A stretch of 64,000 nt of DNA from assembly GCF_002443255.2 (NCBI RefSeq), contig NW_019211454.1, forward strand, positions 52,952,118 to 53,016,117. The letters are read 5' to 3'. Position 1 is the stretch's first letter; every line of letters begins with the position of its first letter. The notes under the pieces were generated by a model that saw only the letters and a program-made list of their open reading frames with translations, made no database searches and was not told where the DNA came from. The DNA comes from Varroa destructor. Its lineage: Eukaryota > Arthropoda > Arachnida > Mesostigmata > Varroidae. Below, one piece after another: positions 13,901-24,900 of this stretch. Both the position numbers and the translations under genes were made by a program.

Positions 13901-16900
13901 TGCGTTTCAATGGTATTTGGCGGTACCGGATGCTAGAAACCAGCCTTTGAACCCTACTTAATAGGTGCAGTTCACGCGTTTTGCTGCCGGAGTGTTCTCC
14001 GCCTTTCAGCCAGCTAACTAACTGTCCATTGTTTGTCACCTCGTTAATCGTTGACTGTGGTGAAAATACTTCGATATATTGCATTTATTACCGCCATTGT
14101 GAGTTTTGGCAAATAGAAATGAGCGAAGACCTATATCCTTATGTCTATAACTGTGTCAAGCGTCGTATTAGGGTAATGCCGCTCGCAGTCGGTATGCAAT
14201 AGTAGTTAGCATAGCCAGTGGAGGCCAGTATTGTCAACCGTTGTTGTTAGTTAGACAAATAGTTTCGGTCAAGTAAATGCTAGCATAGAGATGTTTACGA
14301 ACGTAAATGAATGTCAGCTCGGGTAGCTTTATCGTTTACAGATAAAAAGTTACAAGTTGTGTCGTTGTTGTCCTCATCATAACGATCATACTTTGGTACA
14401 TCTTAGAAGCCATATTTTAGTTAAAGCTAACTGTTTTGATCAGGAAGGAGACGGAGAAGACGAATTTTGGAAGACGAAGGCACTGGAAAAATGTAGCGAT
14501 TGAAAGATGTTGTAGCATTGCAGCGCTTCATATATTCCCACTAGCAACAGTGTTCCCCATAAAGCAAGTGCCTTCAGGTCAGCGATTGTTAGCGAAAGTC
14601 ATACTATTTGCGATTTCTTTCTAACGTGTTTGAGCCTAATCAATAGCATCTATCAGTATATAGCCTTACCAGCCGCTTGCGGCTGATCATTCACACTTCA
14701 CCCATTGCATTGCAGAACAATCTTGAGGATGCGAAGGATGAGACTTGGTCGGACCTCCCGCCGAATCAGCGGCGCAAAAAGATCCAGAAAAGGCTCAACG
14801 ATATCCGTGATGAGTTGGCGCACGAGACGAATCAGAAGGATGGCCTACGAAGAATGCGAGAGACGTACGAAGGCAACTCAGCGCTTGGAGACCCAGCATC
14901 TCTTGACGCCGAAAGCGACCGTTGTACCAAACGTATTGATAGCTTACACCAGCAGGCACAAAGGTACGTACGTATATATGTATATATATATATATTCAGT
15001 GACAACGCACAGTCTCCAGAACGACCTGAAGAGACTTTTCTTCATCATATAAGCAATATCATTGAATAATATAAAGCAAGTGACATCCTAATTATTTTGC
15101 GCGACTTCTTTGCCTAGATATCAGAGCCTTCTGAACGAGATCGAGTCCTCGACGCCGGACGCGGTTAAACGACATAGCGGTCACGCTCGCGGCAACTCGA
15201 TCATCAGCGCCGAGGACACGGGCTCTCTCTCGCGCTCCAACTCCGACGAATCGAACATTCACAACAATTCAGGTACGCACCCCCATCACGTTCACCATGG
15301 ACACCAGCATCCTCCTAGTGGCAAAGGCTACAAGAGTAAGCATATCGCTTCTAATAGCAGCGGCAAGAACAGTAAAAGCAGCAATGGACATCACATCCTC
15401 CAAGGTCATGGGGGCATGCTAAATAGTCATGCTACCCATGGCACTACTAATGGCCATACCTCTTCCAATAGCGGCATGATGCATAACAGATCCTCGTCCT
15501 CTTCGTCAGCGACCTCATCAAATCCTGCTACACCCAATACCCCACACGCTCCTCTGAGTCCTATCAATTCGTTGGTGTGTCCTCCGACGCACACGGTTCA
15601 TTCGGTAACTACCAAAGCGTCAGCGTCTCCCGAACCGCTCCAGTGTGTTCCGCACGGAATGTCTACGACGGAGCTACATTGCGGACTGTTCAGTGCCGGA
15701 GGAATTAGCGGAGAGTGTCACCTCTCAAATGAAGGTGATACGCTATCGCCAAGCAACCTGACGGGTGCTCACAGTATTCCACCGATTGAAGAGGAAGGTA
15801 GGCTAGATCAGAAAACGTGCACGCGAACTGCTGCATCGGATCGCACGGCCGAAGAATAATCAGAGGATAAATTTAATCGAAGCACAGGCAAAATCGAATG
15901 AAAGAATCGCTCCTTCTCTAAGCAACGAAGTTGCCAATGGATTGGGTGTGACTGACGTGCTTGCAGATTGAATGCTGCGTGTGTTTAGTGCCGGTTAAGA
16001 TAAATAATTATTTGGTCTAAAAGTCTAGCGAGAAGTAACTTATTAACTTGGGATGGTGTGAGTTTTATGCTACAGATACATTTGATAGTCAACGAATGAA
16101 GGCCATTATTTTTACGTCTTTTTTGTTTCGAGTAACACAGGCTCTTTGGAATGGTAAATTTAAGTGTGGCTGGTTGAGCGACATTTCATTTGCCTGTTTG
16201 TGCCACTGCGTGTGTCAGTAATGGTTTGTCTGTGATGTCGAAATTTCCTAAAGTACTTAACCCGACGAAAATTTGAACTAAATATATTTCACGATGAATA
16301 GCTGAGTGTGTCGTGAAGAAATGCAGCTCTCATGTTGCCTTTCAAGGCACAAGATTCGCTGTGGACGACAAAGCTTTGCAATTTACTAGACGCTTATTGT
16401 GACTCTGGAACTATCTATTCTTTGAAACCGTTCAACCTGTCTCTAATTCCATCAGTCACTCGAATAACGTAAACTGACCACTGATATCATTATTACATTG
16501 AAGCAACTATTTGCCCTTATCGGTTATATGTTCCGTTCTGTTTGTACATGCATGTCATAAATGTTTTCCATTTTGTTCGTTGTATTTTTTGTTTTCTATT
16601 TTCGCTTTATTTGCCTCTTCTGCCGTGACATGTATTCTGCTGTTATGCCATCTGCAATTATTGCTGTGCATCTGCCATACGTGCTACAACGCGTTGTGTG
16701 TCGTCTGCTATTGTGGGACTTTTCGGGATGACGAACGGTGTGACGACAGTGTACGCGACGATTGCAGGTGGAGGTGGAAACTACACGGGCAGTTCGAACG
16801 GCGATCACGGTGCGTTCAACTCGGAAAGTGGCGTCGGTAGCGGTTCCCTCCGGGACATCGATGATCCGGACTTTGACGCCCCCTGCAACGACGGTGAAAA

Positions 16901-17475
16901 CGAGCCGCTTCCGCCTTTAGGCACCGCCATAGCACTTTATACGTTTCAAGGTAGGCGCACATTTTCTAGAATGTCATCGAGTCTGGTGAACGAACGTGGC
17001 ATCTCGTAAACGGAATCAATTGATTCGACCGGCGTCTGACTTGTCACCTCAAGTTTGATCTATCAGTTGACCTGCTCACTCGTTGTAAACAAAAGTGTCA
17101 CCAACGACATTGTCTTATCAGTATTAATCTATGTACGTACCTTGACGCCTGATAATGATTTTGTTGATATGTTGTTTCTTGTCTGTATCGTTCGACACCT
17201 CCTAGTATCAAGACTCTATTGGTTTGTGATATCCATTCATATTATTTATTCATCGTTATTAGCCTCGTTAACCTTCGACAATTCTATGTATGTATGTATC
17301 TTTGTATTTTTCAGCGGAGAACGAGGGTGCGATATCAATGAACGAGCAGGACGAAATGTACATTGTTGAACTTGATCAAGGTGACGGTTGGACGCGAGTA
17401 AGGATGCGAAACGGCAACGATGAAGGCTTCGTCCCTTCTTCGTATCTCGATATCACAATGTACAATACTTGCTAG
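10344..17475 (+). CDS. Cip4: Cip4/TOCA-1/FBP17 family F-BAR and SH3 protein (six exons, 5' incomplete)
   Basis: Membrane-curving adaptor. In this family the F-BAR dimer tubulates plasma membrane at endocytic sites, HR1 binds GTP-loaded Cdc42, and SH3 recruits WASP/WAVE and dynamin. Exons: 10344-10931, 11687-12085, 14716-14963, 15118-15797, 16768-16950, 17315-17475. They join in frame to 752 residues plus a missing start of roughly eight residues. Counting from the first visible residue, F-BAR is about 1-275 (it includes AGQHEVISE and ends near YKSGFFPPDD), HR1 about 330-412 (LPPNQRRKKIQKRL, GDPASLD), a His/Ser-rich linker 412-639, an acidic stretch, then SH3 about 692-749 (ALYTF, GDGWTR, GFVPSSYLDI). 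Order and spacing match human FNBP1 and TRIP10; the linker is unusually long. Family assignment is secure; the start and isoform set are not. Confidence 0.93.
10932..11686 (+). other. Cip4 intron between the F-BAR exons
   Basis: 755-nt GT-AG intron. It contains a self-complementary AT stretch with an (AT)n run near 11526-11560. No alternative exon seen. Confidence 0.85.
11687..12085 (+). CDS. Cip4: Cip4 exon: end of F-BAR and start of linker
   Basis: Acceptor GTTGCAG, donor AAG|GTACAC, 399 nt, phase 0 at both ends. It encodes the last F-BAR helices (FNEYMPRVFSDLQQMDERR, VVDKYKSGF) and a basic tail (SSKIKKRTLLSTIFG) like the basic stretch after the F-BAR of the family. If the donor is not used the frame runs 20 residues to a stop at 12148. 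Continuation into the HR1 exon is the expected product. Confidence 0.92.
12086..14715 (+). other. Cip4 intron between F-BAR and HR1 exons
   Basis: 2630-nt GT-AG intron with a (TA)8 tract at 12893-12908. Open frames on both strands (for example 12393-12704 on the - strand) look like chance. Confidence 0.85.
14716..14963 (+). CDS. Cip4: Cip4 exon: HR1 (Cdc42-binding) coiled-coil domain
   Basis: Acceptor CATTGCAG, donor AG|GTACGT, 248 nt, phase 0 to phase 2. WSDLPPNQRRKKIQKRL and the ALGDPASLD motif align with the HR1 of FNBP1 (NLPPEQRRKK, GDPASLD). HR1 is the antiparallel coiled coil that contacts Cdc42-GTP in this family. Confidence 0.93.
15118..15797 (+). CDS. Cip4: Cip4 exon: end of HR1 and long His/Ser-rich linker
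   Basis: Acceptor TTGCCTAG, donor G|GTAGGC, 680 nt, entering in phase 2 and leaving in phase 1. After about 50 residues the protein becomes low complexity: His-rich, then Ser/Asn/Gly-rich, with Pro-Ser-Pro type stretches (PATPNTPHAPLSPINS). An internal donor TCAG|GTACGC at 15272 has the same phase, so the final 175 codons may be optional. Read-through past 15797 would reach a stop at 15857-15859. Confidence 0.85.
15798..16767 (+). other. Cip4 intron between linker and pre-SH3 exons
   Basis: 970-nt GT-AG intron ending ATTGCAG. Pyrimidine-rich sequence occupies roughly 16530-16700. No further exon recognised. Confidence 0.8.
16768..16950 (+). CDS. Cip4: Cip4 exon: acidic linker and first SH3 strand
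   Basis: 183 nt, phase 1 at both ends. A Gly/Ser/Asn-rich start is followed by an acidic segment (DIDDPDFDAP, GENEPLPPLG) and the ALYTF motif that opens an SH3 fold. The vertebrate counterpart EEPLPAIGTCKALYTFEG supports the assignment and the splice phase. Confidence 0.92.
16951..17314 (+). other. Cip4 intron inside the SH3 domain
   Basis: 364-nt GT-AG intron ending in a pyrimidine-rich TTTTTCAG acceptor. Nothing else recognised. Confidence 0.85.
17315..17475 (+). CDS. Cip4: Cip4 terminal exon: SH3 domain and stop
   Basis: 161 nt ending at TAG (17473-17475). It encodes the RT loop (AENEGAISMNEQDEMYIVE), the n-Src loop and conserved Trp (GDGWTRVR), and the 3-10 helix motif GFVPSSYLDI, then a seven-residue tail. 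All ligand-contact positions usual for CIP4-family SH3 domains are visible, so the domain looks functional. Confidence 0.93.
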
Positions 17476-18017
17476 CATGCAGGTGGCGCCAACTTTATTA
17501 GCGCAGGAGGTCTATACCTTCGAAAGAACACTAGCCTGATCACTGTTAGTACCATTGTGATTATCGTTAGTGCGGTTACCACTACAACACTATTGATTAC
17601 CAGCGGCTATTGCATCATGTTGCATATTCAGCCACACTTGCCCCCTAAAACGTCATTGTGGTATTATTAAGTGGTGACGGAACATTTCGACCAGTACATA
17701 GCCTGCACATTAGTTATTACTAGTAGTCCAAGTGGTTCGCTGTGCAGACTTTCATCATCCATCATGAATAAGCAATTTGAATGAACGTACTTTGACAATT
17801 TCCGTATCTGCAAATAGAGAGGATGTTTGTGGGGATTTATAAGAATTAAGTGGACTTACATGGGCTTGGTAGGTGTGGATCAACTTCACCTACAAAATTC
17901 TGCGTTCTCAATATAACACAATCCACGATATTTATTTGTCAGTCTCGATTATGTCCTTGTCAAATGGAAGAGATTCGTGGCGACATTCCTAGAAAAATTA
18001 TTTCATGGCTACTTTAT

Positions 18018-18021
18018 ATAT

Positions 18022-18055
<34 letters not shown>

Positions 18056-18097
18056 GTACATACATATATATATATACATACATATATATATATATAT
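18018..18097. repeat. 80-bp near-perfect AT-rich palindrome
   Basis: Forty-base arms of alternating TA interspersed with TGTATG/CATACA pair around a centre at 18057/18058. Base-by-base pairing shows one mismatch, G at 18048 opposite T at 18067, which would be a G-U wobble in RNA. There is no loop, so as DNA it could extrude a cruciform. Confidence 0.85.
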
Positions 18098-18946
18098 TCT
18101 CTATAAGACGTAATTGCCACTGCAAACTATGCTGTGGCGGCTGGTTTGCAATGAGTCGAGTGCGCGGGATAGACTTCATTTTGTTTTTGTGCAGTACGGC
18201 TCTCCCAGCAGCAAAATGGTAATCAATTGGTGTGTGAAGCTCTCGATGATTGTGAAAGTAGAAATCGAACACATAAGTCATCAGTTGTGCGACAAACTTA
18301 CGGTTTAAAGACTTACGGAGTAGATTAGAAATGCGATTCCAGTCTATACCGTACACCATGCCATTCTCCACATATAAAGCTATGTGACATGACCATGAGG
18401 TGTAGATATACATGTCCGAAATTTCTGGAGAAGGCTTTTCCATACTGATAAGAAACAGATAGTCGATTGTGGCTATTACTTCGTGATCCCGTGAGAGGAT
18501 GGCTACAAAAGATGTATATGCATATATCACGAAAAACAAAGCTGTCGTACGCATTTAAAAAGCCGAAGCAACCTTAAAACGACGTAAATGTCAGAGTAGC
18601 CATATCATAATCTTAAAATCGCCTTAAAGCCGAAACGGCGTGTGCACATGAAAGGGTGCAGTGTAGGAGGGATTTCCAGAACTTAGCTACATCTTCGAGT
18701 CAGTCACAACGTACCAGTTGATCGTTCGTTCGAGCTGTTAGAATCAAACACAGGAACAGTGCACATGTCGTCTGCAAAAGTCGTCTGCTAAATGAGCGGT
18801 TTCAATCGTAAACTTGGACTTCGATGCAGATTGACTAGCAAAAAGGAAAACCAGAGAAGAACCGTGGATATCTAGACAGAGCAAATACGCAAAAGATGCT
18901 ATTTATTCGAATGTGTAATAAGGCATAAAGAAAAGCAAAGACAGGA

Positions 18947-18952
18947 AATAAA
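18947..18952 (+). terminator. Candidate poly(A) signal for Cip4
   Basis: AATAAA about 1.47 kb after the Cip4 stop. It lies in A-rich sequence, so chance occurrence is quite possible. Confidence 0.3.
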
Positions 18953-21900
18953 AATGACACAAACATACGACAAAGCTTGAATAATATCGACTGCGATCAA
19001 ATTCATGGTGAGACCAGAAATATTTGGCGAAGATCAAACTATATATATATGAAAATATGTAATTCCAAGTTCAGATACATATTATGATAAAGGACTACTA
19101 AGACAAACAAAGGGGGTAGCAGACACGCACGACTCGCGCAATGCTTACATAAATATACAAATCTATACAAAAATATATAATAACAAACACAGTTGCGTAA
19201 GTAGACATACAAATATCTAATAGATATACTAAGTGCGTGAGCTGGTCGGCCAGATATAGTAATGTGTTCCTAAACCATTATTTTTTGATAAGCGACCTTC
19301 GAACCTCGCACGTCCCTCATAGCTCATCTAACTTGAGGCGATCAATAAGCTGGTGTAGATCGGCACTTGAGAACTTAAAGCAGGCGCAATCGCAATTAAG
19401 AGAGGGAGAATAGTTACACGACTGAGATAGTCAACGCCGAGAAGCACAGAAAGAAAAAGGTTATGTGGGTGTGCGGGATAGGTTTTTATTTTGGACGGGA
19501 GCAAAAATTGTCATGAAAAGAACTTCGTGACGGTCCCGAATATCAAGTCCATTATCCGAGATTGCCGAAATAAGCCGTGACTTCGTTCAACCGAAATCGT
19601 CCTCGTTTCTTTTACGTTTGCTGCACAACATTTCGTCGGTTCCCTTTCTGTAAAGTTCACTATGAACGATTGACTACTATCGCGGACGAAGGAGGAGGCA
19701 AGATAGATAAAAAAAAATAGGTGAAAACGTAAAAAATCGGTCAGGGAAATGAAGTTCAGGGAATCACCGAAAAAAAGCAAAATGAAAAAAGGTCGGTTAT
19801 TGTATTATGTAGTATCTAGTTAGGCTACGCATAGAAAGCCAATAGAAAAATAAGCAGAGACGATCGGAGCGAGAATCGAATAATTACGCGAATGTAGCGA
19901 TTCGCTGAAAATATTAAGTAATAACACAGGTAAGGGTAAATAGGGAATTGATGCGTTGGAGAGCACCCACTAGGTAGCTCAAACGAAACTAGTAGGTGAC
20001 TATAGAACTCGTGTATATACTTCAATCTTCAAAAGCAAAATCCGAAGGGAAAGAACGGAGAAGCTAACAACAGATGAAATAGAAGAGCAAGAGGTCAACA
20101 TGTGAAAAGTCGATCAGGGAAATAAAGTCAACTGAGCCAAACAGAAAGAGAAGGAATAAAGCTCGGTCACTTTATTATGTAATTCTATGCGTCGTTAATT
20201 TATGTTGCTTAGCTGTTTTTAAAGCGATATTAAATAATGGGTATTGACGTTATTGATTATAACCGTCGTTGTTATTGTTTGCATTTGACTCACTGAAATG
20301 CTTATGCAACATTTTCTAATGCTAACCCAAGTAATTTAACGATGTGCGTATTCCACAATATCGCATCCTAGGCAAGTAGTTTCACTTCCTATTGGTAAAT
20401 CGACCTGGAAGCCCCCTATTACACCTCTGCGTGCCGTCAGGTCAAATAATAGTTTGAAAGTCGGCGCGTTTGGCATTTCGACCTAGAGCAGTATTAATTG
20501 CGTCATGCTAGGCTCGTGCAAAGCTAACAAGTTTGCCCCAGCTTAGTTAATGCTTCCTAGGCTCATTAACGATGGCACCATATGGACAGATTTCTCTTGT
20601 CTACAGATGTAAGCGTAGCCAAAGATTAATTGGCATACGAATGTGGACGGCTTTAGTACTAATAGTATACGGCACTTGATTTATAGAGATGAAGTAACTC
20701 TAACCGACGCGCCCTCTATCGAGGTTTTTTAATGTGGCTGTAGAATGCTCAATTTAAATACTACTTATACCTGTTTAATAAGTTTTGATATGAGAAAGGT
20801 TTGAGGCGTCAGTCGGTCACTGGTATTTTATATAGAACAAAGAAAGAAAACCTTATACACAGATCAAGTGCAAAAAAAAGAAATTGGCACACGCCAGTAC
20901 AAATGAATCCGAGCTAGCTAATTCATTTGTATACAGTTCTGAGCGAGCAAACTACAAAACTCCATCTAAACCCGGTGCCCAATTAAGTGTGGCTTTTTAC
21001 GGCATTATATTTCAGTTAACCTTAACAGTAAACCCATCACCGTCGGGTGTTTCTAAAGGCGCGGTAGGAATGAGGAATGTCAATGGCTTTCGTGTTAAAT
21101 TTCGAATTCTGGATAGCTAAGGGCTACGACCCCATTTCCCCTTAGACTGCTTCGTACGTTTATAAAAGCTTGGAACACATTAAGAAATTGATAAGCGTAT
21201 ATTAAATATGGAAACAAACCTTGGAGGTAAGGGAGGAATCTAAACGTGGCATCGAGTAACGGCTTCAGGGTGGTTCATATCTCTTGTTGTATACGTACGC
21301 TGATGTTAAACCCTACGCCTTTCAGCCCCTGAAAGCTAACTGTGGCACTTGGGGGTTGAGCATTGGAAAAGTTTAAGATCTTTCGAAACAGAATAATGGC
21401 TACCATTCACAAACTGCGCGCCATTTTAAAAGTGCTTATATCGTTGTTTGGGCCGTAACCACCTCTTTATATTTCGAATTTTACGTCCATCATCGCCGTT
21501 AGTTGTTCCATCAGCACGAACCGAACCCTGTGCCTATGCCCAGATACGAATCTTGACCATAACGTGTCCGGGTCATAACCACCTATAAGCATACACACAC
21601 AGTCGAGCGCAGTCCCTAAAAAAAAAAAAATAAATTTCAGACTCACGACGATTTGGCACCTCAAAGCGTTACCTGCTTGCTAAACTGAGCAAATCATTCG
21701 AATTTCTATACGCGTATTTGCGTCTCGTGTCTATAAAGTAGGACTATATCTGTTTGTAGTCGGATAGCTACTGGTGTTCGGGGTAACGGATAAAGCACGG
21801 GCGTTTCAAAATGACACAACCGTGCTATCTGCTGTAACACAGCTAGAGCGATTTTCACTGTCGTACGCGTTATTAGCAGCAATAATAGGATTACAAGACA

Positions 21901-24900
21901 CTAGCTATGATGCCTTGTGACTGAACTACTAGTAGATAAACGCTCCAAGAATTACTGAATCATTAGTAATGAATTGCGCAAACATTCCTTAAGCGCAGTG
22001 ACCAACGTCTTCTCTAAACAGGCCAACCTATATTGTGTCCTGCGAAGACGTAAGGAATCCAAAAAAACGACAGGAATTCGCGATTCATCGCAGGACGCCA
22101 ATGACAACTCATTTTCAGATTATTATGGCACATGTTAAGGATTATAAAGAACGCTTGTTTCTACAACGAATCCTCACATGTATCTATTTTGATAGCATTA
22201 TTCGTCGAGGATATGTTGAGTTTTCCTATGAACTACGTACATTTGTCCTTATTGGGGCTTCAGCAGTCCTACGAAAACTTAATTTTGTATTTTCAGTAAC
22301 TTCTTTGACAACTTTTAACCGTCTCGTTGTGTATTGCCAAAATCCGGGGTGGCCTATTCTTTTGTTGTTTGCCTTCGCCATAAAAATCCCGACTTTTCCA
22401 TTTTCTTCGCTTCGTCTTTACTTTATGTTGCATATCGCTCGAAGTAAAAAAAAAAAAGTAAATTCAAATAAATCATAAAAACTTTTCGCACACATGTTCG
22501 TAAGATATTTTCAAGTTTGTATCGTAGCGTATGGTATCTTTATATAAAATAAAATGAGTACCTCCTAGCTCGGTGAGGGGATACTTTTTGTACGCTTTAC
22601 ACCATGATATATCTCGTTTTTTAGTATTTATTATATTTTTTTCAATTAAATTGTTTCTTTTGAATAAAACATCTAGTCAGTTTGACTTTTTCATAAAATA
22701 ATGATGTGCAATGATTAGTTATTTAGATACGCATACTCTCCCGTCTACCCAGTTACACTATTTTGTACCATTCAGAGGAAAACTATTGGACACTGCTACC
22801 CTTAGGCTAATGTTTTTAAACAACAGAACACTCTTCTACTACGCTCACTAAAATGGCAGGATTACTAGGCAGACTCGGATCTAAAAACTTGTGGTTAACT
22901 AGTTAGATTATAATTATCCCTCGTGAACTCACCGCTGCATGAATCAATTAAATTCTTATTAGTAAAACGTGGGTTCACGTTGATCTGATGAAACGTAGAC
23001 AAATGTCCACTTATCGCGTGGACCTTCTCTGGTGTTAATGATGATAAACGAAAAGCTTCGACGCAGTATGATAACAAATTCGGACCCCAGAACTAGGAAT
23101 TTTCTGACCTAAGCGTGTAAGGTAACGCGGAGAGGTTTCTAGCTGCAGCGAAGGTTTGAAGGAAGATAGGGATGCAAATTTTGATTATTGAATAGGTACA
23201 CCTATTAACTTCAGCGTGAATGATATGCATGCGCGCGATAAATTTAAGCGCTCAATCCTCGGGCCGACGAAGAAGATGCGTGGCAGCACTGCTCTGTTGC
23301 GTTGGGTAAATTAGTCCGTTTTGCTTACGATATTCCTTTATTTTAGCTATTTTAGAAGGAATAGTTTTAGATGGCAGACAAACGGTTTTCCCAACAGAGA
23401 GAGTCCTCTAAAATATACAGTGTCCAATATTCGGAGAGCATGAGCTTCGTTTTTTGGGGAACTAGCGTACATATTAAGCAAACATGATTGAACACGTGCT
23501 TAAACAAATCCTTCAATAAAACTAAACAAAGCAGTTAAATACAGGTGATGAAAATAGGTAAACTTATTTGTTTATCTAATACTTGAGTAAATATATTTGA
23601 AAGCAGTTGTCCCCTTAGGTAACCAAGAGATCCATGATGTATGTATTAAATAAAAACATCCATATTATGTGCCGGCGACGTATCTATAGGGTTGAATAGC
23701 TATTTCAATATTTATACTCTCATTTGTGTCAAAGAAACTGAATCTTGCGATTGTAACTCTACAGGGACGGCCATATGGTCAGGTGCGACGTCGAAGTGAC
23801 GACACAGAAACAATTACAGGTATTTATATAATAATGTACTTTTTAACTATTGCATATTTTACTTAAATAAAATATCAATACGATGCGCTTTTCTGGTTTT
23901 CTCATGATTGGATTTTGCTTCAGTCAGTTTTAGGCCATTTTTTGGCATACGTCTGGCCCTGTTTCTGAGATAGCGGTACGGGCATTTTTCTTAAATATGT
24001 TTACCATTCATAGATTGCCATGGTATACGTCTTGCTTTCTAAATACCACATGAACAAAAGCCTTCAGGAACTCTGTTGGCACTTATCACTGAATGACCCT
24101 TCTTGTATAATGCTCTAGCGCAACATCTTGCCATGTCATTTAAGCTAGCACATTTACAGTCGCAGTTTCTCATCATGGGTATCAGGCAAAACTTAACTGG
24201 CTACCTTAAAAGTGTACTTTTGAAACTGCAAAGGCACAAATCAGGCCTCCATATCGTGCTGATCGCCATATGCAAAAGAAGACATACGAATATAATATTT
24301 TTACGGTTTGATTCCAAGTAAGTACGACGATGAACGAAGTTCAAGCAGCAGTTCCTTTTGAAGGCAATCTGATTTTAAACTATTACACAATACGATCGGA
24401 TGTAACAGCTCCTATCATGATGAGCATTGGCTACTCACTTCAATAAATTTCGTAAATTTGTGTGTTTGTCTCTTTGCCATACACACTTACTCTATATAGT
24501 CCACTCCGAAATAGTCGATGGGAAAACTCCCTCAAACAGCGCGAAACACATACAGGGTTGAGATAACGGGTTAGTTTTGGCTAGGGACGAAGCTCTCTTA
24601 GTCTCGATCAGTGTCAAGGCAGAATCTCTGCGAGATTTATAAACCGCATATCGTCTTTGGCGGGCAGTAGATTTTGATAGGATCTAATGTGGGCTGTGTA
24701 ATCACTAGTGTCCATATAACAGTAATTAATTGTATAGTCCAACATGTTTCATGTGGCCGATCAGATAGTAGTTTGTACGGAACTGACTTTTCCAAACAAT
24801 CCGTTGGCCATGCGTATCGGTAACCTAATTCTAAAAGCTAAAGGTATAAAGTGTTTTATTCATGCCTCTGAGTTAATTTCTCTTTAATTTCTACTCGTAG

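Larger units (their letters stand above)
17476..18952 (+). other. Probable Cip4 3' UTR
   Basis: No coding sequence follows the Cip4 stop. The first AATAAA I found on this strand is at 18947-18952, so the UTR may extend about 1.5 kb and would then include the long AT palindrome. The true end is not visible from sequence. Confidence 0.4.

Noticed and set aside
18009..18554. 181-codon - strand open frame crossing the AT palindrome
   Set aside because: Its end is a Tyr/Ile run from TA repeats and the rest has no known domain.
22035..22478. 147-codon open frame on the + strand
   Set aside because: No recognisable domain or family motif, Phe/Leu/Ile-rich as expected from AT-rich random frames, and no splice or promoter context.
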